Positions 1 through 8,239 of a DNA stretch of 64,000 nt are shown here, piece after piece. Within the stretch, counting starts at the first letter, position 1. Every line of letters starts with the position of its first letter. A model generated the notes under the pieces. It saw nothing but the letters and a program-made list of their open reading frames with translations, made no database searches and was not told the DNA's origin. The stretch spans positions 1,302,001 through 1,366,000 of the forward strand of contig NZ_NFUU01000001.1 of assembly GCF_002127265.1 (NCBI RefSeq). Reading direction: 5' to 3'. This DNA comes from Hydrogenophaga sp. IBVHS1. GTDB lineage: Bacteria; Pseudomonadota; Gammaproteobacteria; Burkholderiales; Burkholderiaceae_C. A program made the position numbers and the translations under genes.

Positions 1-168
1 CGCCAGGCCGCCGCCACCGCGCTGGCCAGCCCCGAGGTGGCGCCCAAGCTCGCTGCGCAAGGCGTGGAGCAGCGCCCGCTGGGACCCGATGCCATGGCCG
101 AGTTCGGCCGTGCAGAGGTCACCAAATGGGCCGCGCTGGTGCGCCAGTCCGGCGCGCAGGTCGATTGA
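1..168 (+). CDS. Bug/TctC-family periplasmic solute receptor, 3' end only
   Basis: The first frame is open from the window edge to a TGA, giving the last 55 residues of a protein. The tail (SPEVAPKLAAQGVEQRPLGP, then AEFGRAEVTKWAALVRQSG) is typical of the C-terminus of Bug/TctC receptors of tripartite tricarboxylate transporters, where a final helix follows a segment of the type 'F..F...E..KW..vvk.sg'. Such receptors bind carboxylates in the periplasm. The upstream part lies outside the window, so signal peptide and ligand cannot be judged. The next gene, also a solute receptor but of another family, starts 50 bases downstream. Confidence 0.7.
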   Translation, partial: RQAAATALASPEVAPKLAAQGVEQRPLGPDAMAEFGRAEVTKWAALVRQSGAQVD

Positions 169-218
169 GTTTTTTCGCGTTCGCATACCCATACCCAGAC
201 CCACAACAGGAGACAAGC

Positions 219-1304
219 ATGAAACGTTCGACCTTCGTCCGCCTGGCTGCTTCGGCAGCCGTTGCGATGAGCCTGCCCATGGCCGCCTCGGCCCAGCAGG
301 TGATCAACCTCACCGTGGCTTCCAGCCACCCCACCACCATTCCGTGGGTCGGCTTCATTCCGCAGGTGTTCATGCCCGAGGTGGACAAGCGCCTGGCCGC
401 GGGTGGCAAGTACAAGATCCAGTGGAAAGAAGCCTTCGGTGGCCAGCTCTACAAGGCCAATGCCACGCTGACTTCGGTGGAGCAGGGCATCACCGACCTT
501 GGCTGGGTGTTCAGCTACCTGGAGCCGGCCAAGATGCCGATCAGCCAGCTCAGCGTGCACACGCCCTTCGTCACCAGCGACACGCGCATCGTGCTTGGCG
601 CCATGAACGAACTGATCGAGAAGAACCCGGCCTTCAAGAACGAGTGGGACAAGTACAACCTGGTCTTCCTCGGCGCCACCGGTTCCGACACCTACGACAT
701 CTTCACCAAGTTCCCGGTGAAGTCGATCGAGGACTTGCGCGGCAAGAAGATTTCGGCCCCCGGCATCCTGGGCCAGTGGCTGCGCGGCGTGGGCGCCACA
801 CCGGTCGACGGCGCGCTCACCACCTTCTACACCGACATCCAGACCGGCGTGTCCGACGGCGTGGTCTCGCTGGCCACCGGCATCCTGCCGACCAAGATCT
901 ACGAAGTGGCGCCCTATATCACCAAGGTGAACATGGGCGTGGTGTTCTCGGGTGGCCTGGCCATCAACAAGGACACCTGGAACAAGCTGCCGCCCGAGGT
1001 GCAGGTGGCCATGCGCGAAGCCGGCGCCGAGTATTCGCGCCGCCACGGTGAAGACCTGGTGCAGCGCCACGAGAGCGCCATCGCCCGCATGGTCGAAGTG
1101 GGCAAGACGCAGAACCCACCCGTGACCGTGACGCCGATGTCTGAAGCCGATCGCCGCAAGTGGATCGATCAGCTTCCCGCGCTCTCGCAGGAATGGGTGA
1201 AGAACAACGAAGCGCGCGGCACGCAGGCCAAGGCGCTGCTGTCGCAGTACATCGCCGCTGTCAAGGCACGCGGCGCGAAGCCCGAGCGCGACTGGGAGCG
1301 TTGA
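219..1304 (+). CDS. TRAP transporter substrate-binding protein (DctP family)
   Basis: A 361-residue periplasmic receptor for a tripartite ATP-independent (TRAP) transporter. The start is chosen at the ATG preceded by AGGAGA (208-213) because it gives a clean signal peptide with an AxA cleavage site at residues 23-25 (ASA|QQ). The mature part has the DctP-like stretch LRGKKISAPG in which these receptors contact a carboxylate ligand, followed by the usual GATPVDGALTTFYTDIQTG region. No DctQ or DctM membrane gene follows, so the receptor must work with a transporter encoded elsewhere. Its last 44 bases overlap tail-to-tail with hipA on the other strand. The ligand cannot be predicted from sequence alone. 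Confidence 0.88.
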   Translation: MKRSTFVRLAASAAVAMSLPMAASAQQVINLTVASSHPTTIPWVGFIPQVFMPEVDKRLAAGGKYKIQWKEAFGGQLYKANATLTSVEQGITDLGWVFSYLEPAKMPISQLSVHTPFVTSDTRIVLGAMNELIEKNPAFKNEWDKYNLVFLGATGSDTYDIFTKFPVKSIEDLRGKKISAPGILGQWLRGVGATPVDGALTTFYTDIQTGVSDGVVSLATGILPTKIYEVAPYITKVNMGVVFSGGLAINKDTWNKLPPEVQVAMREAGAEYSRRHGEDLVQRHESAIARMVEVGKTQNPPVTVTPMSEADRRKWIDQLPALSQEWVKNNEARGTQAKALLSQYIAAVKARGAKPERDWER

Positions 1305-2586
1305 TTCTGTTGGGCGGTGGCGAGAAGCCTGTGAAGGCTTCACCCGCTGCCCAATCGCCTGCCGCATAGACGCGCTCATCGCGCAGACCTTGCACGCCTT
1401 CGGCCCAGGCCACGAGCATGCGTTTGCCGATTGCTTCAAAGCCGGGATGTTGCGCCATTGCCTGGCGCACCAACGGTCCCACATCAGCCACTGCATCGCT
1501 GATGGCTTGCACCATCTGTTGCTGCTCCCTGGGTTGAATGCCCAGGATGGCTGCAATGAATTTTTGCAGGCTCTTGCCCGGCGTCCATGTTTTCCTGCCC
1601 ATGAATTCGATGGCGGGCGGGTTGTGTTCAAAGCCCGCGTACACGCTGGTCGTCAGCATGTCGTACGCCGGTGTCAGATGCACATCGGCACGGCTGGTAT
1701 AGAGCAGTGCCAGATTCTTGGCATGGCAGTCGGCATTGCGCAGGGCGTAGGTGAGCAGCAAGATGGCGGCGAGCTGGCGGCAGGTCTCCAGCCGCTGCGG
1801 GCCCGGCACGTGGTCTCGCACGGCTTTGGCGATGCGCTCCCAGGTGGTGTCGTACTTCGCGGCGGGCCGCAAGCCCAGCAGGCTGCAGAAGTCTTCCATG
1901 CCCCAGTGGGGCTGGCCCTGTTCGTCCACATCGAAGCGATGCACCACCAGCGCCTGGCCGTCGTCGGACACTTCGGTCCGTGCAGCAGGCATGACGCGGC
2001 GGGTCACCTCCATGCACAGGTGTTCGTTCAGCGCGACGAAAGGCAGCCGCGCACTGGAGCCCTTGATGATGTGACGGCGCGTGATCAGGCTGGTCTTCTT
2101 GTGCAGGCCCAGGGGTGAGCCAGGGGCGGCCTGCGCGTCCAGGAATTTGGGCACGACACCCGATACCCCACTGGTGGCATGTTCGCGCACCAGTGCGGCA
2201 AAAGCCGCTTCGGAGTTGTCTCCCTTCAGCAGCGAGGCGACTTCAAGGAAGGATGTGGGTTCGCTGAGTTCGGCGCCTGCCGAAGCCACCTGCACACGGC
2301 CCACCATGTTGCGCCCGATGACCGACAACAAGGCGACCGGGCTCGCGCCGATGTGCGGGCCGAACTGTTCCTGCAGCACTTGAAGCAGGTAGCCCTCGGG
2401 CAGGTTCATTTGCAGAGTGGGGGGAAGCGTGTCGTCCCACACGTAGCTTTCGGTGCGCACCGGCATGGTGAGCGAGACGAAATCATCGGGCGCGGTATTG
2501 GCGTTGTAGGCGAGCACGCTCCTGAAGTCGCCCGACTGTTCCAGCGTGGCCACATTGCGGCCCATCACGTAAACCGACAGTTTCAT
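1261..2586 (-). CDS. hipA: HipA-family serine/threonine kinase toxin
   Basis: A 441-residue protein of the HipA kinase family, toxin of a type II toxin-antitoxin pair. E. coli HipA phosphorylates glutamyl-tRNA synthetase and causes growth arrest; the target here is unknown. Visible motifs: the N-terminal HipA subdomain (1-100), the GVVPKF loop near residues 143-148, the catalytic NADCHAKN near 284-291 (family pattern N-D-x-H-x-K-N with the catalytic Asp), and the metal-binding AYDML near 307-311. The start codon overlaps the end of the antitoxin gene by four bases (ATGA), so translation is probably coupled. The last roughly 15 residues are basic and are encoded antisense to the end of the TRAP receptor gene, which may be a recent C-terminal extension. 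Confidence 0.9.
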   Translation of the reverse strand: MKLSVYVMGRNVATLEQSGDFRSVLAYNANTAPDDFVSLTMPVRTESYVWDDTLPPTLQMNLPEGYLLQVLQEQFGPHIGASPVALLSVIGRNMVGRVQVASAGAELSEPTSFLEVASLLKGDNSEAAFAALVREHATSGVSGVVPKFLDAQAAPGSPLGLHKKTSLITRRHIIKGSSARLPFVALNEHLCMEVTRRVMPAARTEVSDDGQALVVHRFDVDEQGQPHWGMEDFCSLLGLRPAAKYDTTWERIAKAVRDHVPGPQRLETCRQLAAILLLTYALRNADCHAKNLALLYTSRADVHLTPAYDMLTTSVYAGFEHNPPAIEFMGRKTWTPGKSLQKFIAAILGIQPREQQQMVQAISDAVADVGPLVRQAMAQHPGFEAIGKRMLVAWAEGVQGLRDERVYAAGDWAAGEAFTGFSPPPNRINAPSRARASRRVP

Positions 2587-2837
2587 GCCTGGTTGCGCTC
2601 CCGGCGCAGCTCATCCAGCGTGCCTGCCTGACCAGTGGGCACCACATTCAGTTCCATGCCGAGAACCGCCAGCACGGCCAGCAGCTTTCGCGATCCAAAT
2701 TCGGCGCTGCGTCCGCGCTCGAAGCGGGACAGGGATTCAGCCGTGATGCCGGCTTGCTCGGCCACGACCTGTTGGCGCAAGCCCAATGCCTTGCGGCGCA
2801 TTGCCACTGTGTGACCCAGTTCCTGAAGCGTTTGCAT
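2583..2837 (-). CDS. hipB: HipB-like XRE-family antitoxin
   Basis: An 84-residue DNA-binding antitoxin. Residues about 9-65 form an XRE/Cro-type helix-turn-helix (LGLRQQVVAEQAGITAESLS is the recognition region), followed by a short hydrophobic strand (LAVLGMELNVVP) that resembles the dimerisation strand of HipB. It should bind and inhibit the kinase encoded next to it and repress its own promoter. The ATG has no purine-rich ribosome site: the 16 bases upstream of it are a palindrome that I read as an operator. The upstream DNA is far more AT-rich than the neighbourhood, which is common for toxin-antitoxin promoters. Confidence 0.88.
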   Translation of the reverse strand: MQTLQELGHTVAMRRKALGLRQQVVAEQAGITAESLSRFERGRSAEFGSRKLLAVLAVLGMELNVVPTGQAGTLDELRRERNQA

Positions 2838-2853
2838 TTGATAAATAGATCAA
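2838..2853. promoter_or_regulatory. Probable HipB operator, proximal site
   Basis: TTGATAAATAGATCAA, an imperfect palindrome with TTGAT/ATCAA arms, directly abuts the hipB start codon and covers the place of the ribosome-binding site. A matching palindrome is centred exactly 40 bp away (2878-2893). Confidence 0.65.
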
Positions 2854-2864
2854 TAATTTGTTGG

Positions 2865-2893
2865 ATAGTAGATTTATTTGATAAAAATATCAA
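2865..2893 (-). promoter_or_regulatory. hipBA promoter (-35/-10)
   Basis: On the minus strand TTGATA (-35, 2888-2893) is followed after 17 bases by TACTAT (-10, 2865-2870), a good sigma-70 match. Transcription would start about 20 bases before the hipB ATG. The distal operator overlaps the -35 box. Confidence 0.7.
2878..2893. promoter_or_regulatory. Probable HipB operator, distal site
   Basis: TTGATAAAAATATCAA is a palindrome with perfect TTGATA/TATCAA arms. It covers the -35 box of hipBA. The spacing of 40 bp to the proximal site is close to four helical turns, so two dimers would lie on the same face, as expected for cooperative autorepression. Confidence 0.68.
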
Positions 2894-2967
2894 GTTTTTG
2901 GTGAGGGATTCTTGATGACCGCCCAGCGCTGCATCTTGTCGATGGACAGTGGGATGGCTTTCAGATA

Positions 2968-2983
2968 CTGTACGTTCATACAG
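2968..2983. promoter_or_regulatory. LexA (SOS) box upstream of imuA
   Basis: CTGTACGTTCATACAG matches the LexA consensus CTG-N10-CAG with the preferred CTGT and ACAG ends. It lies 35 bases upstream of the imuA start. This predicts that the mutasome operon is repressed by LexA and induced by DNA damage. Confidence 0.9.
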
Positions 2984-3018
2984 TTTCAGGTTCGTTTGAT
3001 TTCCCACCACCCCACGCC

Positions 3019-3843
3019 ATGCAGCCCGCCCTCAACTGGCAGGAGGAAGATCCGTCTTCCCCTGCCGTTTCTCCGCCTTCCCGCCCGGCGCATCCCGCTG
3101 GTGGGTGGTCGGCCGCCGTGGCCTCGGCCTTGTGGCGTGGGGATCAGCTCGGCACGCCGGTGTCTGCCGTGTGGCCCAGCGGGTTCCCCGTGCTGGACGC
3201 GCAGTTGCCCGGCGGTGGCTGGCCCGGCCATGGGCTGACCGAAATCCTCACACCGCACAGCGGCACGCTGGAATGGCGCCTGCTCGGGCCGGCGCTGCGC
3301 CAGGTGTGTGCCGCCGGGCAACCGGTGGTGGTGGTGGGCCCGCCGCTGGCGCCGCACCTGCCGGGTTTGCGCTTTGAAGGCATCGACGAACGCCGGCTGG
3401 TCTGGGTGCAGGCCGATTCGGCGCCCGAGCGCCTGTGGTCGGCCGAACAGCTCGTCAAGGCGCAGGCCTGCGGTGCGCTCGTGGTGTGGCTGCCGCAGGC
3501 GCGCCCCGCGCAGATCCGCCGGCTGCAGGTGCTGGCCGCCAGCTTCGAATCGCCGGTGTTCGTGTGCCGGCCCAGCCGGGCGCTCGGCGAATCGTCGGCG
3601 GCGCCGCTGCGGCTGCAGGTGCGCGTGGGGCCTGATTGGGAACTGCACGTGCGCATTGCCAAGCGCAAGGGCCCGCCGCTCGATGACACCCTGCGCCTGG
3701 CCTCGGTGCCCGGCGGCCTGCAAGCCTTCATCACCCCCCGGCTGCGCCAGCCCAGCCGGTGGACGCCCCGCGAAGAAGAGGTCGACCATGTTGTGGTCCG
3801 CACTCCTGCCCAGCCCAGCCCACAGCCCAGCCCCGCGCACTGA
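3019..3843 (+). CDS. imuA: ImuA, translesion synthesis-associated RecA-like protein
   Basis: A 274-residue ImuA/SulA-like protein, first gene of the imuA-imuB-dnaE2 mutagenesis cassette. Family members have a degenerate RecA fold and help load or regulate the error-prone polymerase. Visible features are the N-terminal region ending in FPVLDAQLPGGGWPGHGLTE, as in this family, and strands such as GQPVVVVGPPLAPHLPGL and GALVVWLP; no intact Walker A motif is seen. The start is the ATG 35 bases after the LexA box. The 3' end overlaps imuB by 56 bases, so the two are translated from one message. Confidence 0.88.
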   Translation: MQPALNWQEEDPSSPAVSPPSRPAHPAGGWSAAVASALWRGDQLGTPVSAVWPSGFPVLDAQLPGGGWPGHGLTEILTPHSGTLEWRLLGPALRQVCAAGQPVVVVGPPLAPHLPGLRFEGIDERRLVWVQADSAPERLWSAEQLVKAQACGALVVWLPQARPAQIRRLQVLAASFESPVFVCRPSRALGESSAAPLRLQVRVGPDWELHVRIAKRKGPPLDDTLRLASVPGGLQAFITPRLRQPSRWTPREEEVDHVVVRTPAQPSPQPSPAH

Positions 3844-5092
3844 GGCCGCGCAGCGCGCGCTGGCGACCTGGGCCCTGCAGTTCACACCCCGCGTGGCGCT
3901 GGTGGATGAAGCCGTGCTCATGGAAGTGCAGGCCAGCGTGCGGCTGTTCGGCGGCAAACGCGCGCTGCGCGACCGCGTGCTGGGCGAGGGGCGTGAAGTG
4001 GGTGTGGCGCAACTCGCCTGGGCGCCCAACGGCCTGGCCGCGCTGGCGCTGGCGCGCGCCGGCATCGAGAACGGTTTCAAGCGAGAGCTCGATGCCCTGC
4101 TGGACACCCTGCCCATGGCCACGCTGAGCGCCACGCATCCGCACCGCCTCACGCTCGAACACATCGGCTGCCGCACGCTGGGCGACGTGCGTGCGCTGCC
4201 GCGTGGTGGCATGGCGCGGCGGTTCGATCAGCACCTGCTCAAGGCGCTCGACCAGGCCTATGGCCTCGCGCCCGAAGTGCACGAATGGGTGACGCTGCCC
4301 GAGCATTTTGAAGAGCGGCTCGAACTCATGGCACGCGTGGAGCAGGCGCCGGCCCTGCTGTTCGGCGCGCGGCGCCTGCTGCTCGTGCTCAGTGGCTGGC
4401 TGGCGGCGCGGCGCGCGGGCGTTACAGCCTTTACGCTGAAATGGGCGCACGACGCGATGCGCGCGCGCGCGGCGGGCGAGGGCGGCGAGATCACCATCGG
4501 CACGGCCGAGCCCACGCGCGACATCGAGCATTTGTGCCGGCTGCTGGCCGAGCATCTTGCGCGCGTGCAACTGCTCGCCCCCGTGGGCGATCTGGTGCTG
4601 GTGGCCACCGAAGTGCAGCCCCTGCACGAGGTGAGTGCATCGCTGCTGCCCGATGCCGTGCGACAGGGCGAAAAGCTGGGTCTGGTGCTGGAGCGGCTGT
4701 CTGCTCGCCTGGGGCCGCAGCGCGTGCTGCGCCCGGTGCTGTGCGAAGACCACCGCCCCGAATGGATGTGCCGCTGGCAGCTGGCGGCGCTGCCCCTGCC
4801 GCGCCACGGCGCACCCACCACCGGTCTGCCCCAGCCGGCCTTTCTGCTGCCCGTGCCGCTGCGCCTGCTCGTGCGCGAGCACCGGCCGCTCTACCAGGGC
4901 GAACTGGTGCTGCTGCTCGGGCCGCAGCGCGTGGAAGGCGGGTGGTGGGACCGCGTGGGCGATGAAGACCGCATGCGCAACGTGGTGCGCGATTACTGGG
5001 TGGCGCTGTCGCCGCAGGCGGGTGTGGTGTGGGTGTTCCAGACGCGGCTGGATGAATCAGCCTGCTGGTTTCTGCATGGGCACTTTGCTTGA
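3788..5092 (+). CDS. imuB: ImuB, Y-family polymerase-like mutasome hub
   Basis: A 434-residue Y-family polymerase homologue. ImuB proteins are thought to be catalytically inactive and to connect ImuA, DnaE2 and the beta clamp. The start (MLWSALLP) inside the end of imuA fits betaproteobacterial ImuB proteins. Seen: the palm segment ALVDEAVLMEV with RLFGG after it, a fingers/thumb region with helix-hairpin-helix-like LEHIGCRTLGDVRALP near 120, and a little-finger region after about 200. The N-terminal Asp of active Y-family enzymes is not present in the first strand, although an Asp-Glu pair (VDEA) remains. The C-terminus (RVGDEDRMRNVVRDYWVAL) is typical of the family. Ten bases separate it from dnaE2. 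Confidence 0.88.
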   Translation: MLWSALLPSPAHSPAPRTEAAQRALATWALQFTPRVALVDEAVLMEVQASVRLFGGKRALRDRVLGEGREVGVAQLAWAPNGLAALALARAGIENGFKRELDALLDTLPMATLSATHPHRLTLEHIGCRTLGDVRALPRGGMARRFDQHLLKALDQAYGLAPEVHEWVTLPEHFEERLELMARVEQAPALLFGARRLLLVLSGWLAARRAGVTAFTLKWAHDAMRARAAGEGGEITIGTAEPTRDIEHLCRLLAEHLARVQLLAPVGDLVLVATEVQPLHEVSASLLPDAVRQGEKLGLVLERLSARLGPQRVLRPVLCEDHRPEWMCRWQLAALPLPRHGAPTTGLPQPAFLLPVPLRLLVREHRPLYQGELVLLLGPQRVEGGWWDRVGDEDRMRNVVRDYWVALSPQAGVVWVFQTRLDESACWFLHGHFA

Positions 5093-5101
5093 GGCGCTGC
5101 G

Positions 5102-8100
5102 ATGAACCCACCCACTTTGCCCGACTACGCCGAGCTGCGTTGTCTCTCCAACTTCAGTTTCCTGCGCGGCGCCAGCCACCCGGAAGAACTGGTCGAGCGC
5201 GCGAAAAAGCTGGGCTACCAGGCGCTGGCGATGGTGGACGAATGTTCTCTGGCCGGCGTGGTGCGTGCCCATGTGGCCGCGAAAGAACACCGGTTGAAAC
5301 TGTTGATCGGCAGCCAGTTCCAGGTGCGGTGCGACGCGCCTTTCACCCTGATCGTGCTGGCCTGCAACCTCAATGGCTACGGCAACCTGTGCGAGTTCAT
5401 CACGGGCCTGCGCCGCGCATCGCCCAAGGGCAGCTACCGCCTCACGCTGGACGGCATCGATGCCACCGCGCTGGCCGACTGCGTGGTAGTCGCCGTGCCC
5501 GATCGGAACAACGACCAGGACGCCCTGGACACCGTGGCGCGCTGGTTGCTGCAGCACTTCACCGGCCGCTGCTGGCTGGGCGTGGAGCAGCTGCGCCGAG
5601 TCGACGACGAGAGGTGCCTGCACCGCCTGCGCCAGAGCAGCGAGCTGACCGCGGTGCCGCTGGTGGCCGTGGGCGACGTGCACATGCATGTGCGTTCGCG
5701 CAAGCGCCTGCAGGACGTGCTCACCGCCACGCGCATCGGCAAGCCGCTCACCGAATGCGGCTTCGCGCTGGAACCCAGCGCCGAACAGCGCCTGCGCCTG
5801 CGCTCCACACTGGGCAACCTCTATCCCCCCGAGCTGCTGGCCGAAACGCTCGCGGTGGCCGCGCGCTGCGATTTTTCTCTCGACGAGTTGCGCTACCAGT
5901 ACCCGAGCGAGGTGATTCCCGAAGGCGAGACGCCCACCAGCTACCTGCGCCGCCTGACCGAGGAGGGCGCCCGAAAACGGTGGCCGCAAGGCATCCCCGG
6001 GAAGTGGGTGAAGCAGATCGAGCACGAACTCGAACTCATCACCGACATGAAGTACGAGCACTACTTCCTCACCGTGCACGACATCGTGGCCTTCGCGCGT
6101 GGGCAAAAAATCCTGTGCCAGGGCCGTGGCTCGGCCGCCAACAGCGTGGTCTGCTACTGCCTCGGCATCACCGAAGTCGATCCCGACCGGGCCACCGTGC
6201 TGTTCGAGCGCTTCATTTCCAGAGAGCGCAATGAGCCCCCCGACATCGATGTGGATTTCGAGCACGAGCGGCGCGAAGAGGTGATCCAGTACCTCTACGC
6301 CAAATACGGCCGCGAACGCGCCGCGCTCACCGCCGCCGTCATCAGCTACCGGCCGCGCAGCGCCCTGCGCGACGTCGGCAAGGCCCTGGGTTTTGAAGAA
6401 GGTCTGCTCGATGCGCTGGCGAAACAGTCGCGCTGGTGGAATGGCCGCGAGATCGCGCCCGAGCGCCTGCGCGAGGCCGGGCTGGACCCCGACAGCCTGC
6501 AGGTGCGGCAGTTGCTCGACATCACCGCCGATCTCATGGGTTTTCCGCGCCACCTCTCGCAGCACACCGGCGGCTTTGTGCTCACGCAGATGCCGCTCTC
6601 ACGCCTGGTGCCGATCGAGAACGCCACCATGAAAGACCGCACCGTGATCGAGTGGGACAAGGACGATCTCGACGCGCTGGGCCTGCTCAAGGTGGACGTG
6701 CTCGCGCTCGGCATGCTCACCGCCTTGCGCAAGGCCATGGCCCTGATCAGCGAGAAAGAAGGCCGCACCTTCACCATGCAGGACGCGACCGAAGGCGACA
6801 CACCCACCTACGACATGATCTGCGCTGCCGACACCGTGGGCGTGTTCCAGATCGAGAGCCGCGCGCAGATGAGCATGCTGCCGCGCCTGAGGCCGCGCGA
6901 ATACTACGACCTGGTGATCGAAGTGGCGCTGGTGCGGCCGGGGCCGATCCAGGGTGGCGCGGTGCATCCCTACCTGAACCGGCGGCAGGGCAAGGTGCCG
7001 GTGAGCTATCCGGGCCCGGAGTTGAAAGCGGCGCTGGGGCGAACGCTGGGTGTCCCCATCTTTCAGGAGCAGTGCATGCAGATCGCCGTGCTCGCCGCCG
7101 GCTTCACCCCCGGCGAGGCCGACGGCCTGCGCCGCGCCATGGCCGCGTGGAAGCGCCACGGCAACCTGCAGAAATACGAAGAGCGCCTCGTCAAGGGCAT
7201 GACCGATCGCGGCTACACCGCCGAATTCGCGCAGAGCGTGTACGAACAGATCAAGGGTTTCTCCAGCTACGGCTTCCCCGAAAGCCACGCCGCCAGCTTC
7301 GCGCTGCTGGTCTATGTGAGTGCGTGGATCAAATGCCATTACCCGGCGGAATTTCTGGTGGCCCTGCTCAACAGCCAGCCCATGGGCTTCTACACGCCGA
7401 GCCAGCTCGTGCAGGACGCGAAACGGCACGGTGTGGAAGTGCGCCCGATCGACGTCTTGCACAGCCCATGGGACAGCACCATCGAAGGCGATGGCGTGCG
7501 CCTGGGCCTGCACCTCGTCAACGGCATCCGAAAAGACGCCGCCGAGCGCATCGTCCAGACGCGCGCCCAGCAACCCTTGCGCAACGCCCAGGACCTCGCC
7601 CGCCGCGCGAACCTCGACCAGTTGCAGATGAAACACCTCGCCGCCGCCGACGCCCTGGCCGGCCTGAGCGGCCACCGCCGCCAGCAAGTGTGGGATGCCG
7701 CCGCGCTGCAGGCACCGCCCGCGTTGCTCAGAGGCGCCCCCATTGAAGAAACCCCGCTGGCCCTGCCCGAAGCCCCCGAAGGCGAAGCCATCGTGTGGGA
7801 CTACGCCGCCACCGGCCTCACGCTGCGCCGCCATCCGCTGGCGTTGCTGCGGGCCGAACTCGCGAAACGAAAATTGATGAGCGCTGAGCAACTCAAGGAC
7901 GCGCCCAACGGACGCCTGGTGCGCCACTGCGGCATCGTCACCCTGCGCCAGCAACCCGGCACCGCTTCGGGCGTGGTGTTCGTCACTTTGGAAGACGAAA
8001 CCGGCGTGGTGCAGGTCATCGTGTGGCGCCACCTGCGCGAACGCCAGCGCAGCGTGCTCGCCAACTCACGCCTGCTCGCTGTGCGCGGCGTCTGGCAACG

Positions 8101-8194
8101 CGAAGGCGAAGTCACCAACCTCATCGCCGGCCACCTGGAAGACCTCACGCCGATGCTGCAGGGCCTGTCTACGGTGAGCCGGGATTTTCATTGA
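5102..8194 (+). CDS. dnaE2: Error-prone DNA polymerase III alpha subunit DnaE2 (ImuC)
   Basis: A 1030-residue C-family polymerase, close to the usual length of DnaE2 (about 1050). It carries out error-prone translesion synthesis within the SOS mutasome. An N-terminal PHP domain (about 1-210) begins with LRCLSNFSFLRGASHPEELV. The polymerase palm carries PDIDVDF near residues 379-385 with the catalytic aspartates, followed by PRSALRDVGKALG and later LVRPGPIQGGAVHPYL. A helix-hairpin-helix region follows near 800-850 and an OB fold (VVFVTLEDETGVVQVIVW) near 958-976. It is the third gene of the LexA-controlled operon. Confidence 0.95.
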   Translation: MNPPTLPDYAELRCLSNFSFLRGASHPEELVERAKKLGYQALAMVDECSLAGVVRAHVAAKEHRLKLLIGSQFQVRCDAPFTLIVLACNLNGYGNLCEFITGLRRASPKGSYRLTLDGIDATALADCVVVAVPDRNNDQDALDTVARWLLQHFTGRCWLGVEQLRRVDDERCLHRLRQSSELTAVPLVAVGDVHMHVRSRKRLQDVLTATRIGKPLTECGFALEPSAEQRLRLRSTLGNLYPPELLAETLAVAARCDFSLDELRYQYPSEVIPEGETPTSYLRRLTEEGARKRWPQGIPGKWVKQIEHELELITDMKYEHYFLTVHDIVAFARGQKILCQGRGSAANSVVCYCLGITEVDPDRATVLFERFISRERNEPPDIDVDFEHERREEVIQYLYAKYGRERAALTAAVISYRPRSALRDVGKALGFEEGLLDALAKQSRWWNGREIAPERLREAGLDPDSLQVRQLLDITADLMGFPRHLSQHTGGFVLTQMPLSRLVPIENATMKDRTVIEWDKDDLDALGLLKVDVLALGMLTALRKAMALISEKEGRTFTMQDATEGDTPTYDMICAADTVGVFQIESRAQMSMLPRLRPREYYDLVIEVALVRPGPIQGGAVHPYLNRRQGKVPVSYPGPELKAALGRTLGVPIFQEQCMQIAVLAAGFTPGEADGLRRAMAAWKRHGNLQKYEERLVKGMTDRGYTAEFAQSVYEQIKGFSSYGFPESHAASFALLVYVSAWIKCHYPAEFLVALLNSQPMGFYTPSQLVQDAKRHGVEVRPIDVLHSPWDSTIEGDGVRLGLHLVNGIRKDAAERIVQTRAQQPLRNAQDLARRANLDQLQMKHLAAADALAGLSGHRRQQVWDAAALQAPPALLRGAPIEETPLALPEAPEGEAIVWDYAATGLTLRRHPLALLRAELAKRKLMSAEQLKDAPNGRLVRHCGIVTLRQQPGTASGVVFVTLEDETGVVQVIVWRHLRERQRSVLANSRLLAVRGVWQREGEVTNLIAGHLEDLTPMLQGLSTVSRDFH

Positions 8195-8239
8195 GTCTGG
8201 GGAGACTACAGTGGGCCTTCCATCTTGGAGGACCTCCAC

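Noticed and set aside
2986..4212. Long minus-strand open frame opposite imuA and imuB
   Set aside because: It is rich in Arg/Ala/Pro with no family motif and lies antisense to two clear genes; this is the usual high-GC shadow.
5057..6565. Minus-strand open frame opposite dnaE2
   Set aside because: Compositional shadow of a well-recognised gene; no start signal or domain seen.
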